A stretch of DNA of 64,000 nt from Kribbella sp. VKM Ac-2569 (GCF_004216905.1 NZ_SGXJ01000002.1:682001-746000); one strand, 5' to 3'; shown: positions 15,453 to 30,812, counted from the stretch's first letter. Program-made: numbers and translations. The notes: generated from the letters alone by a model not told the origin.

Positions 15453-16222
15453 CGGGCGAACTGAAGACCCTGATGGACCAGGCCACCGAGCGCGGTACGT
15501 CGTTCGCGCCCGACGTGACCGAACTCGTAGCGGCCGGCCGGCACCGGACCCGCCGCCGGCGCGCGCTGGTGAGCGCAGCCACGGCCGTCGGCACCGCAAC
15601 TGCTGTGGTCGCCGTACTGCTGATGGGCCGAATCGGAGACCCCAGGCCGGAGCCGCAGCCCGCGGCGGTCCCCCAGCCTGCCGCGATCACCGACCTGTGC
15701 GCGAAGTCCGACGACTTCTTCCGGACCGCAAACGACGACGCCTGGCGACGGCAGGTGGTCGCCAACTGGACCGACAAGGTCGTCGAGGTGAGCGATGCCG
15801 ACGGCGCGATGACGGTGCGCCGGTCGGCCGATGGATCGCAGTACGCGTACTGCGTGGCGGGGGTACCGATCCAGAAGCAACCGCTGGGCGGGTTCGGCTC
15901 GGCGCTGCTCAACGTCGGCATCGTCAAACGCGAGTACCAGATCCAGCGCTACTGGAGCATGGGGTGCGGCAACGAACCGGTGGAAAGGATTCTCCAGCAA
16001 CCCAGCTGCCGGGGTGTGCGGTACAGCTACGCGGGCCGGGTGCCGGAGGGGGTCACCCGGATCGCGTTCACCGGCCTCGGGCAGCACGCCGACGCCACCG
16101 TCAAGGACGGCTACTGGGTGAACCGCGTCTACACGGACGACATCAGGAAGGGGAATACCGACCCGATCTACATCACGATGTACAACGACTCCGGACAGCA
16201 GGTCTTCAAGGAGCGGTACTGA
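15449..16222 (+). CDS. single-pass membrane protein paired with ECF sigma factor (possible anti-sigma)
   Basis: The 257-aa protein has a short cytoplasmic part (about residues 1-38, ending RHRTRRRR), one TM (about 40-58, ALVSAATAVGTATAVVAVLLM) and an extracytoplasmic domain with several Cys. No zinc-binding anti-sigma motif (HxxxCxxC) is present, so anti-sigma function rests on gene order and topology. The extracytoplasmic domain is not a family I recognise. It is translationally coupled to the sigma gene. Confidence 0.75.
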   Translation: MTGELKTLMDQATERGTSFAPDVTELVAAGRHRTRRRRALVSAATAVGTATAVVAVLLMGRIGDPRPEPQPAAVPQPAAITDLCAKSDDFFRTANDDAWRRQVVANWTDKVVEVSDADGAMTVRRSADGSQYAYCVAGVPIQKQPLGGFGSALLNVGIVKREYQIQRYWSMGCGNEPVERILQQPSCRGVRYSYAGRVPEGVTRIAFTGLGQHADATVKDGYWVNRVYTDDIRKGNTDPIYITMYNDSGQQVFKERY

Positions 16223-16242
16223 CGTCCTGCGATGATGTGCGG

Positions 16243-17079
16243 ATGGACGTAGCTGTGCTGGAGATCGGGGGAAGCCACGTCACGGCGGCCGTGGTGGCGC
16301 CCGGCACGTGGGACGTGACCGAGGTGGACCGGGCGAAGCTCGAGTCGCAGCAGGCGGCCGAGGTGGTGGTCGAGCAGCTCGCGGAGACGGCCCGGAAGTT
16401 GCCGCTGGCAAACGGTCTGGCGGTCGCGCTGCCCGGTCCGTTCGACTTCGCCACCGGGGTCGCGTGGTACCGCGGGCAGGGCAAGTTCGACCAGCTGTAC
16501 GGGTTCAACCTCGGCGCCGCGCTGAGCAGCGAACTCGGGATCGACCGGTTGCTGTTCATGAACGACGCGGAGGCGTTCGCGGTCGGCGAGTGGACCGCCG
16601 GCGAGGTCCGCGGCGTCGAGCGCTGCGTCGGCGTCACGATCGGCACCGGCATCGGTACGGCGTTCCTCGCCGACGGCCGCGTGGTCCGCGAGGGCAGCAG
16701 CGTCCCGCCGGGCGGTGAGCTCTACAAGACGACGTACGCCGGGAAGCCCCTGGAGGACTCGATCTCCGCGCGCGCGATCCTCCGCCGGTACGCCGAGAGC
16801 ACCGGAGCCGAAGCGCCCGGCGTCAAGGAGATCGCCGACCAGGCCCGCACCGGCGACACCGCCGCCTGCGAGGTCCTGACGGCATGCTTCACCGACCTGG
16901 CCGCTGCCCTGAAGCCCTGGCTGGAACGCTTCGGCGTAACGAAAACCGTCCTCGGCGGCTCGATCTCAGGAGCCTTCGACCTGGTCGAATCGGCCCTCGA
17001 CTTCCCCGCCTCCGCGACGCACGACACCGAGCAGTCCGCCTTGATCGGCGCCGCCGCCCACTACCTCCGCTCCTCGTGA
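16243..17079 (+). CDS. ROK family sugar kinase/regulator-like protein
   Basis: The 278-aa protein has the ASKHA fold: phosphate-1 loop VLEIGGSHVTAAVV, VALPGPFDF, LLFMNDAEAFAVGEW (the catalytic Asp region), the phosphate-2 motif VGVTIGTGIGTAFLADG and a C-terminal TVLGGSISGAFDLV. It lacks the CxCGxxGCxE zinc motif of repressor-type ROK proteins, and no HTH precedes it, so a sugar or sugar-derivative kinase is likely. Substrate is unclear. The ATG lies 21 nt after the sigma-partner stop, with GATGAT 6 nt upstream. Confidence 0.82.
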   Translation: MDVAVLEIGGSHVTAAVVAPGTWDVTEVDRAKLESQQAAEVVVEQLAETARKLPLANGLAVALPGPFDFATGVAWYRGQGKFDQLYGFNLGAALSSELGIDRLLFMNDAEAFAVGEWTAGEVRGVERCVGVTIGTGIGTAFLADGRVVREGSSVPPGGELYKTTYAGKPLEDSISARAILRRYAESTGAEAPGVKEIADQARTGDTAACEVLTACFTDLAAALKPWLERFGVTKTVLGGSISGAFDLVESALDFPASATHDTEQSALIGAAAHYLRSS

Positions 17080-17097
17080 ACTGTCGGCGACCCCCGC

Positions 17098-17110
17098 TAC
17101 GGTCGGGTGC
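17098..17110 (+). promoter_or_regulatory. -10 element of leaderless pentapeptide-protein promoter
   Basis: TACGGT at 17098-17103 lies 7 nt before the GTG. The surrounding sequence closely resembles that before the gene at 53482 (same TACGGTCG...TGCGTG). Confidence 0.45.
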
Positions 17111-17773
17111 GTGAAGATCGCCGGTCCCCGCCTGCGGGCGCAGCTCGAGTCCACCCTGCCCGACGAGATCGAGGACGAGGAGCGGTTGCTCGATCTGGGG
17201 CTGGAGGACGTGGACCTGAGTGATCTGGAGGCCGAGCACGTCGAGATCAGTGGTTGCCGGTTCACCCGGAGCAAGCTGGCCGGGTCCGATCTGGAGAAGC
17301 TGATCCTCGTCGACACCGAGCTCGCCCAGTGCGACCTGGCGAACTCCCGCTGGTCCGACGCGGCCCTGACCCGGGTCGCGATCACCGGCTCCCGCATGAT
17401 CGGGTTCGCCGGACCGGGCGCGAACCTCCAGCACGTGACGATCCAGGACACCGTGCTCGACTTCGCGTCCTTCCGGTTCGCCAAGTTCTTCAAGGTCGAG
17501 CTGACCGACTGCCGCCTGCAGAGCGCCGACTTCGTCTCGGCCGACCTGACCGGCGCCGTGTTCCGGCGCTGCGACCTGTCCGGCGTGGAGTTCTCCCAGG
17601 TCAAGGCGGCCAAAGCGGTGTTCGTGGACTGCACCTGGGACGGCGCCAAGGGCCTCGCCTCGCTCTCCGGCGCGACCGTGGCAGCCTCCTCCCCCATCGA
17701 CACGCTGGCGTTCACCAGCGCGGTCACCGTCGCGAGCGGCATCACCTTGGCACATCCCGACGACCTCGACTGA
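17111..17773 (+). CDS. pentapeptide-repeat-like protein
   Basis: The 220-aa protein is largely a right-handed quadrilateral beta-helix made of A(D/N)LxX-type pentapeptides. Examples are VDLSDLEAEHVEISGCRF, LAGSDLEKLILVDTELAQCDLANS and LQSADFVSADLTGAVFRRCDLSGVEFSQV. The last 35 residues are less repetitive. No signal peptide or membrane span. Pentapeptide proteins can mimic DNA or act as scaffolds, but nothing here assigns a target. A GTG start and no Shine-Dalgarno fit a leaderless transcript. Confidence 0.85.
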   Translation: MKIAGPRLRAQLESTLPDEIEDEERLLDLGLEDVDLSDLEAEHVEISGCRFTRSKLAGSDLEKLILVDTELAQCDLANSRWSDAALTRVAITGSRMIGFAGPGANLQHVTIQDTVLDFASFRFAKFFKVELTDCRLQSADFVSADLTGAVFRRCDLSGVEFSQVKAAKAVFVDCTWDGAKGLASLSGATVAASSPIDTLAFTSAVTVASGITLAHPDDLD

Positions 17774-17812
17774 GCGTGATCCGGCCCACGTAGGAGTACG
17801 ACGTACGCCGGA

Positions 17813-20041
<2,229 letters not shown>

Positions 20042-20050
20042 ACCTAAGTG

Positions 20051-20090
20051 ACAAGCCGCTGGCGCATCTTGACGGTCGCCAGCGGCTTGT
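20051..20090 (+). terminator. icd terminator hairpin
   Basis: A perfect 14-bp stem (20051-20064 with 20077-20090) around a 12-nt loop, starting 9 nt after the icd stop, followed by TGGTTG rather than a long U-tract. Confidence 0.85.
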
Positions 20091-20210
20091 TGGTTGCTCA
20101 GGCCTTGCTGGTGTCATGCGCCGAAAGTTCGCGTCGTAAGTCCGGCCCGGTGCGATCGCGGCTCCCCGCGCCCAGTCCGCCAGTCCGCCCAGTCCGCTCA
20201 GGCCCTCGAT

Positions 20211-20306
20211 GAGCCTCCCCAAACCGGTTTGGGGAGGCTCTTGCCTCCGACCGGGGAGCGCTACTGCCCGATTCGGGCAGGTAGGTCTCCCCAAACCGGT
20301 TTGGGG
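20211..20306. repeat. cluster of nested palindromes (AAACCGGTTT cores)
   Basis: The cluster starts with a perfect 30-nt palindrome at 20211-20240, centred on AAACCGGTTT. A CTGCCCGA/TCGGGCAG hairpin lies at 20264-20280. An 18-nt perfect copy of the first core follows at 20289-20306 (CCCC, AAACCGGTTT, GGGG). The middle hairpin and its flanks share CCCGAWTCGGGCAG and CTCCCC with the repeat at 26163-26202. The cluster occupies much of the 390-nt gap between icd and proS; the rest (20091-20210, 20307-20419) shows only the proS promoter. Confidence 0.75.
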
Positions 20307-20419
20307 GCCCGGAGCCAGCGGCTGGCGTGGTCACGTCCGTCCGACTCCGGACTTAGCGCACGAACTTCGGGCGCGGGACACTAGCTGGAAATGCGTGGCC
20401 GTGCCTACGATCTCGTTCC

Positions 20420-20432
20420 TACACTGGCGGGC
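20420..20432 (+). promoter_or_regulatory. -10 element of leaderless proS promoter
   Basis: TACACT at 20420-20425 then GGCGGGC then ATG, the same spacer as at the PMT gene. Confidence 0.45.
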
Positions 20433-21845
20433 ATGACAGCAACCCGATCCGTGCTTGCCGCGCAGGCGACGGACTTTCCGCGATGGTTCCAGGATGTGAT
20501 TGCCAAGGCCGAGCTCGCTGACAACGGGCCGGTGCGGGGGACCATGGTGGTGCGACCGTACGGGTACGGGATCTGGGAACTGTTGCAGGAGGCAATGAAC
20601 CGGCGAATCAAGGCGACCGGGGCGCAGAACGCGTACTTTCCGCTGCTGATTCCGGAGAGCTACCTGCAGCGCGAGGCCGAGCACGTCGAGGGATTCAGCC
20701 CGGAGCTCGCGGTCGTGACGCATGCCGGTGGCAAGCAACTCGAGGAACCCGCGATCGTCCGGCCGACGTCGGAAACCGTTGTCGGCGAGTATCTGTCCAA
20801 GTGGATCCAGAGCTACCGGGACCTCCCGCTGCTGCTCAACCAGTGGGCGAACGTCGTCCGCTGGGAGCTCCGTCCGCGGCTGTTCCTGCGCACCACCGAA
20901 TTCCTTTGGCAGGAAGGCCACACGGCACACGTTTCCGCCGAGGACGCCCGCGCCTACGCGACGAAGATCCTGTACGACGTCTACCGCGAGGTCATGCTCG
21001 ACGTCCTGGCGATCCCGGTCGTCGTCGGCCGCAAGACGCGGCGTGAGCGGTTCGCGGGCGCGGTGAACACGATGACGCTCGAAGCGATGACGGGCGACGG
21101 CAAGGCCCTGCAGATGGGTACGTCGCACGAGTTCGGGCAGAACTTCTCGCATGCGTTCGACATCGGATACCTGTCGAGCGAGGGACGCCGTGAGCTCGCG
21201 TGGACCACGTCCTGGGGCAGCAGCACCCGGATGATCGGCGGCTTGATCATGGTGCACGGCGACGACGCGGGCCTCCGGGTCCCGCCGGCGGTCGCTCCGG
21301 TGCAGGTCGTCGTACTCGCCGTGAAAGAGGAGGCGATCGCAGCGGCCCGCGGAATCGCCGACGAGCTGACAGCGGCCGGTCTGCGCGTCACCGTTGACGA
21401 CCGCGCCGACCAGCCGTTCGGACGCCGCGCGGTGAACTGGGAGCTCAAGGGCGTCCCGATCCGCATCGAGGTCGGCCCCCGCGACCTCGCCGCCGGCAAC
21501 GCAACCGTCGTACGCCGATTGCGCGACTCCGCCAAGACCGCCGTCAACCTGACCGAACTCACCACACACGTCGTCGCCGGCATCGAAGCGGACCAGGCAC
21601 ACCTGCTGGCCGAGGCAACCGCTCGCCAGACCTCCCGCATCACCGCCACATCCACCGTCGACGAGGCGATCGAGGCCGCCGCGTCCGGCTGGGCGCGAAT
21701 CCCGTACGACGCCGTCGGCGAACAGGGCGAGGACCGCCTGGCCGAGTCAGGCATCACAGTCCGCTGCCTACAACGCCCAGACGGCTCACTCCCGGTGGCC
21801 GACGACGAACCGGATCTGGTCGCCTACGTGGCCCGCTCGTACTAG
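20433..21845 (+). CDS. proS: proline--tRNA ligase (short, archaeal/eukaryotic-type)
   Basis: The 470-aa class II aminoacyl-tRNA synthetase charges tRNA-Pro. It shows the N-terminal DFPRWFQDVIAKAELADNGPVRGTMVVRPYGYGIWELLQ, motif 1 region, IVRPTSETVVGEYLSKW, motif 2 FLRTTEFLWQEGHTAH and motif 3 TSWGSSTRMIGGLIMVHGDD. The anticodon-binding domain and the C-terminal ProS domain follow. There is no bacterial-type editing insertion between motifs 2 and 3, so this is the archaeal/eukaryotic type. The ATG follows a -10-like TACACT by 7 nt. The stop overlaps the convergent GAF-LuxR gene by 4 nt. Confidence 0.95.
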   Translation: MTATRSVLAAQATDFPRWFQDVIAKAELADNGPVRGTMVVRPYGYGIWELLQEAMNRRIKATGAQNAYFPLLIPESYLQREAEHVEGFSPELAVVTHAGGKQLEEPAIVRPTSETVVGEYLSKWIQSYRDLPLLLNQWANVVRWELRPRLFLRTTEFLWQEGHTAHVSAEDARAYATKILYDVYREVMLDVLAIPVVVGRKTRRERFAGAVNTMTLEAMTGDGKALQMGTSHEFGQNFSHAFDIGYLSSEGRRELAWTTSWGSSTRMIGGLIMVHGDDAGLRVPPAVAPVQVVVLAVKEEAIAAARGIADELTAAGLRVTVDDRADQPFGRRAVNWELKGVPIRIEVGPRDLAAGNATVVRRLRDSAKTAVNLTELTTHVVAGIEADQAHLLAEATARQTSRITATSTVDEAIEAAASGWARIPYDAVGEQGEDRLAESGITVRCLQRPDGSLPVADDEPDLVAYVARSY

Positions 21846-22843
21846 CGGGCCAGGTATCTGCGGACGTCGTCGGCTACCTGGGAGCGGTAGCGGAAGGCGT
21901 ATTTGCGGAGGATCGCGCTGAGGTGGGTCTTGACGGTGTTGAGGCTGACGCCGAGCTCAGCCGCCAGTTGGTCGTTGTCGAGACCGTCGGTCAGCAGGAC
22001 GGCGACGGCCTGCTGGGCCTTCGTCAGGCTGGTGAACCGGCGCTCGGGGCCCTCGTCGGTCTCCATCAGCATCTCGATCAGCTCGGACTGGATGTGCTCG
22101 GCGGCATCGACGATCCGCTCCAGATGCGTGTGTACGGCGGTACTCACGTCCGGCTCGTCCAGCGCCTCGGCCGCGATCTCCCGGATCGACGCGATCCGGT
22201 GCGTCAGGTACTCCATCACGTGGTCGGACGTCAGCAGGTTCGGGCCGACGTCCCCCGCTGGCAGCCGGCGCAACGACTCCCGGTCCTCGCCCTCACGGGT
22301 CAGTACCCGCTCGACCACCTCGCACAGCCACTCGAACGCCCGCACCGCGATGTCGTCGTACGACCTGGGCTCGTAGCTCTGCATCGAGAGCATCCCGAAC
22401 AACTGACCGGGACCGTCCTTGGTCGGCCGGAAGATCGGCACCGTCACCGCGTCCTCGGACCGTCGCTTCAGGTCCCCCACCGGTACGCCGGCGTGCAGGG
22501 TGGAACCGTCGTCGTAGGCGAACCGGTACGTGTGCCGGTGCTTGATCAGCCAGGCCGTCTGCCCGTTCGGCCCGAAGATGTGGGTGTCCGGGTTCACGTA
22601 CTCGCCGTCGTCGTACCCGTACGGGAACCGCACCCGGCTACCGCCCTGCAAGAACCCGACGTAGAAGGCGTCGACGCGCGCGATCTTCCCGGCGACCACC
22701 CGGACGTAGTCATACAGACCGTAGTGGTCGGACCGGAACAACGCCTCGATCTTGTGGTATGCCTCGCGCAGGATGATCGCGGTCTCCGCGTCCACCCTCA
22801 GCGGGGCGACCTTGTCTGCCTCCACAACGTCGGCTCCCCACAC
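21842..22843 (-). CDS. GAF-like sensor with C-terminal LuxR-type HTH
   Basis: The 333-aa cytoplasmic regulator has an N-terminal GAF-like domain (about residues 20-180; YVRVVAGKIARVDAFYVGFL, AVTVPIFRPTKDGPGQLFGMLSMQS). A helical linker follows (about 190-260). The C-terminal HTH_LuxR motif is FTSLTKAQQAVAVLLTDGLDNDQLAAELGVSLNTVKTHLSAILRKY. No receiver domain, so the signal is probably a small molecule or a partner protein. The GTG start gives MWGADVVEADK; internal GTG starts are possible. No target can be named. Confidence 0.85.
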   Translation of the reverse strand: MWGADVVEADKVAPLRVDAETAIILREAYHKIEALFRSDHYGLYDYVRVVAGKIARVDAFYVGFLQGGSRVRFPYGYDDGEYVNPDTHIFGPNGQTAWLIKHRHTYRFAYDDGSTLHAGVPVGDLKRRSEDAVTVPIFRPTKDGPGQLFGMLSMQSYEPRSYDDIAVRAFEWLCEVVERVLTREGEDRESLRRLPAGDVGPNLLTSDHVMEYLTHRIASIREIAAEALDEPDVSTAVHTHLERIVDAAEHIQSELIEMLMETDEGPERRFTSLTKAQQAVAVLLTDGLDNDQLAAELGVSLNTVKTHLSAILRKYAFRYRSQVADDVRRYLAR

Positions 22844-23204
22844 ACACCTCGGCTGTATCGATCACTCGACTATCGCGCCGTACCAGCGACTTGCCAAGTG
22901 ATGCAGCCGAACATGTGCGTGAAAACCGCGGTCGCGGGTGGTGCCTGCGGGTTCCCGAGTCGCCCTCCCAAGCCTCGGCCGAACCCTGCACCACCCGCGA
23001 TCACGGTAGGACACCAGTGACTGTTGAGCCCCCGCGTCGATCGGTCCCGCCCCCGGCGCGACCCCGACCCCCCTACGGATGGTTCGGTGCCCTTCCTCCC
23101 CCTGTTGGCTACACCGTGCCACCGATCGCCCAGCGTGACCATCGCCCGGCGCATGATCTTGCCGGGCCCTCGATCTCATTCCGGGGATGAGACGTTGTAG
23201 TCGA
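22844..23204. other. 361-nt intergenic region without recognisable gene
   Basis: It lies between the start of the GAF-LuxR gene and the stop of guaB1. I see no conserved reading frame, tRNA or strong hairpin. It should hold the promoter of the GAF-LuxR gene; no convincing -35/-10 pair is visible. Confidence 0.5.
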
Positions 23205-25573
<2,369 letters not shown>

Positions 25574-25582
25574 CCTGCCAGT

Positions 25583-26005
25583 TCACCGTCTCGGGCCGGC
25601 GTCGTCGTCCCACGGCTCCTCGGCTGCCAGCTCCTGCAGCGCTTGCGCGCGTTCGGCATCGACGCGAGAACTCAATGCGAGAACGTCAGCGAGCTGGACC
25701 CAGTCGACGTACTGGCTCGTCCGGAACGGAATGTCACCGCGGCTCGCGTAGAGCCGTAGCTCCTCGCGGTCCATCTCGACCGCGTCGGCCGCGTCGTCGA
25801 TCGGCAGCTCGGTCCGCAACGGGGTGATCTGAACCGCGTACCCTTGCCGCAGCGCCGCCTCCACGAACCGCAACACCTCGTAGGCCTGGGGAGGCACCTC
25901 ACGCCGATCCCCACCGGCTCCGACCAAGGCCGGTCCGCCGGACGCGACCGTCCGCTCACCTTCTCCGAGCAAGAACACCTCGGGCCGTCCCGGCATCACA
26001 TCCAT
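25583..26005 (-). CDS. probable antitoxin with excisionase-like HTH
   Basis: The 140-aa protein is encoded immediately upstream of the PIN toxin. The central part (TELPIDDAADAVEMDREELRLYASRGDIPFRTSQYVDWVQLADVLAL) resembles a MerR/excisionase-like helix-turn-helix, and the acidic C terminus (QALQELAAEEPWDDDAG) suits toxin binding. The N-terminal ~40 residues are Gly/Val-rich without a recognised domain. Antitoxin and operon-repressor roles are inferred from gene order. Confidence 0.7.
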   Translation of the reverse strand: MDVMPGRPEVFLLGEGERTVASGGPALVGAGGDRREVPPQAYEVLRFVEAALRQGYAVQITPLRTELPIDDAADAVEMDREELRLYASRGDIPFRTSQYVDWVQLADVLALSSRVDAERAQALQELAAEEPWDDDAGPRR

Positions 26006-26162
26006 ACCGCGAGTCTAGGGCGACGCCACCCCACAAATCCGAGTTATCCACAGCGCCAGACCTCGCTCGATGCCACAACCAGATCCCGAGCGGTCGATTC
26101 CAGCGGTAAGTACATCCGACAGGTTCACCGACCTCGACGCCGTACTGATCCCCCTCCGATCT

Positions 26163-26202
26163 GGGGAGGATTTTCTACCCGAATCGGGCAGAAATGCTCC
26201 CC
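26163..26202. repeat. 40-nt imperfect palindromic repeat, copy B
   Basis: It begins GGGGAGGATTTTCT and ends GCTCCCC, with an inner CCCGAATCGGG hairpin. It matches copy A at 11523-11562 at about 30 of 40 positions, with both outer arms conserved. It lies between the katG terminator and the antitoxin start; the rest of that 262-nt gap shows nothing. Confidence 0.55.
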
Positions 26203-26220
26203 AACTCGAGGCCAAACGGG

Positions 26221-26256
26221 CGAACCGGCTCCCCCAGGAGAGGGGGAGCCGGTTCG
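26221..26256 (-). terminator. katG terminator hairpin
   Basis: A perfect 15-bp stem (26221-26235 with 26242-26256) with a 6-nt loop, 11 nt downstream of the katG stop on the minus strand. Confidence 0.9.
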
Positions 26257-26267
26257 GTTGGTTGGGG

Positions 26268-28948
<2,681 letters not shown>

Positions 28949-28984
28949 GTCCCAGAGTCTTCCGCGTTTTCTGGAATGAGTCAA
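28949..28984 (-). promoter_or_regulatory. leaderless furA-katG promoter
   Basis: Minus-strand TTGACT (28984-28979), 17-nt spacer, AAGACT (28961-28956), 7 nt, GTG. The AT-rich stretch further upstream (28985-29010) is a plausible FurA binding site (inference). Confidence 0.6.
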
Positions 28985-29012
28985 GATTAGCTGATGTCTC
29001 ATATTTAGACGG

Positions 29013-29894
29013 TCAGGGCTGGAGGTTCTCCAGGTCCTCGAGCAGGCTTGGGTACTGGGGGTGCCAGTTGAGCGCCTCGCGGGTGTGGGCGCTGGACGAC
29101 GGCTGGTCGGTTGCGAAGATCGGGCCGAGCGGACCGTACGTCGCCTCCGGGACAGCCTCGACCGGCAAGCCGAGGCGCCGGCCGATGACCGTTGCGATGT
29201 CGCGTACGGCGTCGCCCTCGTCATCCACCGCATGCCAGGCAGTTCCAGCCGGCGCGTTCTCGAGCACCAGCCGGAACAGGACCGCTGCATCAAGGGCGTG
29301 TACGGCGGGCCAGCGCTGCGTACCGTCACCTGGATACCCGGACACACCGCTCTGGCGCGCGATCTGAGTGAGCAGGCCGGCGAATCCACCGTCGCCCTGA
29401 TTGTGAACAGTGCGCGGCATGCGGACGGCCGCACTCCGGACACCGCGCGAAGCCAACTCCAGCGTCGCCATGACGGAGCGGCCGCGACCGCCGACCGGTC
29501 CGTCGATCGGCAGCGAGTCCGCTTCCGTAGACGTCCGGCCGGGCACCCACGGCGTACCCGACACCGTGACGAGCGGACGATCACTGCCCACCAACTCATC
29601 CCCCAACGTCTGCAGCGCGGCACCCTCCTCGGCGATCCCCGCCGCGAGCGCCTCCGGACTGCTGAAGTCGTTGCTGAAGGCAAGGTGAATCACACCGTCG
29701 GACTTGGCCGCACCGGTACGCAGCACATCCAGGTCAGCGAGGCCGCCGCGAACGGTCGCCGCACCCACCTCCCGGAGAGCCGCCTCGGACGAGTCGGAAC
29801 GGGCAAGCCCGAGCACCGAGTGCCCGTTGTCGAGCAGCTCGCGAACGACGGCCGAGCCGATCAGCCCGGTACCGCCAGTGATGAAGACCTGCAT
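29013..29894 (-). CDS. SDR-family NAD-dependent epimerase/dehydratase
   Basis: The 293-aa extended-SDR-like protein has nucleotide-binding motif ITGGTGLIGSAVVRELL at residues 4-20, then GLARSDSS (NADP-preferring Arg). It has DGVIHLAFSND, VTVSGTPWVPG and a C-terminal substrate domain ending HPQYPSLLEDLENL. The usual YxxxK is not evident, as in several atypical members, so the reaction is uncertain. GAGGAG lies 6 nt before the ATG. It is divergent from a tetR gene with two operator-like dyads between them, so it is probably the TetR target. Confidence 0.85.
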   Translation of the reverse strand: MQVFITGGTGLIGSAVVRELLDNGHSVLGLARSDSSEAALREVGAATVRGGLADLDVLRTGAAKSDGVIHLAFSNDFSSPEALAAGIAEEGAALQTLGDELVGSDRPLVTVSGTPWVPGRTSTEADSLPIDGPVGGRGRSVMATLELASRGVRSAAVRMPRTVHNQGDGGFAGLLTQIARQSGVSGYPGDGTQRWPAVHALDAAVLFRLVLENAPAGTAWHAVDDEGDAVRDIATVIGRRLGLPVEAVPEATYGPLGPIFATDQPSSSAHTREALNWHPQYPSLLEDLENLQP

Positions 29895-29912
29895 GAAACG
29901 CTCCTCAATGTC

Positions 29913-29962
29913 ATGGGACCTTTATCCCATCACCGTAGCACCCGACGGGACAAAGGTCCCAT
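29913..29962. promoter_or_regulatory. paired TetR operators GGGA-N6-TCCC
   Basis: Two dyads lie between the divergent epimerase and tetR genes: GGGA-N6-TCCC at 29915-29928 and again at 29947-29960, centres 32 bp apart. They are themselves inverted relative to each other (ATGGGACCTTT at 29913-29923 and AAAGGTCCCAT at 29952-29962). Confidence 0.7.
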
Positions 29963-29978
29963 CACCTAGAATGACCCC

Positions 29979-30686
29979 ATGGCTAGATGGCAACCCGGCG
30001 CACGCGATCGACTGGTCCTGGCCGCGGTCGACCTGTTCGCCGACCAGGGGTACGACGCCACGACCGTCGCGCAGATCGCCGAACGCGCCGGCGTCACCAA
30101 GAGCACGTTCTTCCGCCACTTCCCCGACAAGCGAGAACTCCTGGTAGCAGGCCAAGAAACCCTGAGCCGCCTACTGGTCGAAGGCATCACCACAGCCCCC
30201 GAGCACGCCACCCCCCTCGAGGCAGTAGCAGCCGGCCTGGAACGAGCCTCAAACGCCATGGGACCCATGAACCGAGACCTGGCGCCCCGCCTGAAAGCAG
30301 CCATAGCCACCAGCACAGAACTCCAGGAACGCGACGCCCTAAAAACCGTAGGCCTAGCCAAAGCCATGACAGACGCCCTAAAAACAAGAGGCGTCCCAGA
30401 CCCCATCGCCCACCTAGCAGCCGAGCTAGGAGTCCTAGCCTTCAAACAGGGCTACGCCACCTGGACAGCCCTAGAACAAGACGAAGCAGGCCTAGCCCCC
30501 CACACCGCAGCAGCCCTAAAAGACCTAAAAGCAGCAACCACAGCACTCAGCCAACCGCCAAACCCAGCCACAACAGGCGAGCTAGCTGCCCAACCCGACC
30601 CAGGAGCCGAGCGAAGCGAAGGCGCAGGGGGGGTGCGGGTGGCGGAGCCCCCGCTCGCGGCAAGCGAAGCGCTGCCGCACAAATGA
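29979..30686 (+). CDS. TetR family transcriptional regulator
   Basis: A 235-aa regulator with N-terminal TetR HTH (residues about 8-55; LVLAAVDLFADQGYDATTVAQIAERAGVTKSTFFRHFPDKRELL) and a helical ligand domain. The tail after about residue 190 is low-complexity and probably disordered. TAGAAT lies 6 nt before the ATG, so it seems leaderless. From about 30200 onward the codon use changes sharply to A-ending codons (CTA, CCA, GCA, AAA, AGA) unlike all neighbouring genes, without breaking the frame. Confidence 0.9.
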   Translation: MARWQPGARDRLVLAAVDLFADQGYDATTVAQIAERAGVTKSTFFRHFPDKRELLVAGQETLSRLLVEGITTAPEHATPLEAVAAGLERASNAMGPMNRDLAPRLKAAIATSTELQERDALKTVGLAKAMTDALKTRGVPDPIAHLAAELGVLAFKQGYATWTALEQDEAGLAPHTAAALKDLKAATTALSQPPNPATTGELAAQPDPGAERSEGAGGVRVAEPPLAASEALPHK

Positions 30687-30739
30687 CGAAGGCGACCCGG
30701 TCCCCGCTCTCTGGGGACACGAGTCGCCTATCGGCTTCG

Positions 30740-30812
30740 TGGAGCTGAGGGGATTCGAACCCCTGGCCTCTTCGTTGCGAACGAAGCGCGCTACCAACTG
30801 CGCCACAGCCCC
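30740..30812 (-). tRNA. tRNA-Ala (anticodon CGC)
   Basis: A complete 73-nt cloverleaf on the minus strand. The acceptor GGGGCTG pairs with CAGCTCC, the anticodon stem CTTCG/CGAAG encloses TTCGCAA (anticodon CGC), and the T arm is AGGGGTTCGAATCCCCT. The discriminator is A; the 3' CCA is not encoded. It decodes GCG. Confidence 0.96.

Noticed and set aside
20307-20432. T-box or other leader riboswitch before proS
   Set aside because: No T-box sequence or specifier stem is visible and the promoter appears leaderless.
30740-30812. Reading the tRNA as Arg(GCG)
   Set aside because: That came from misreading the plus strand; the minus-strand loop is TTCGCAA, giving anticodon CGC (Ala).
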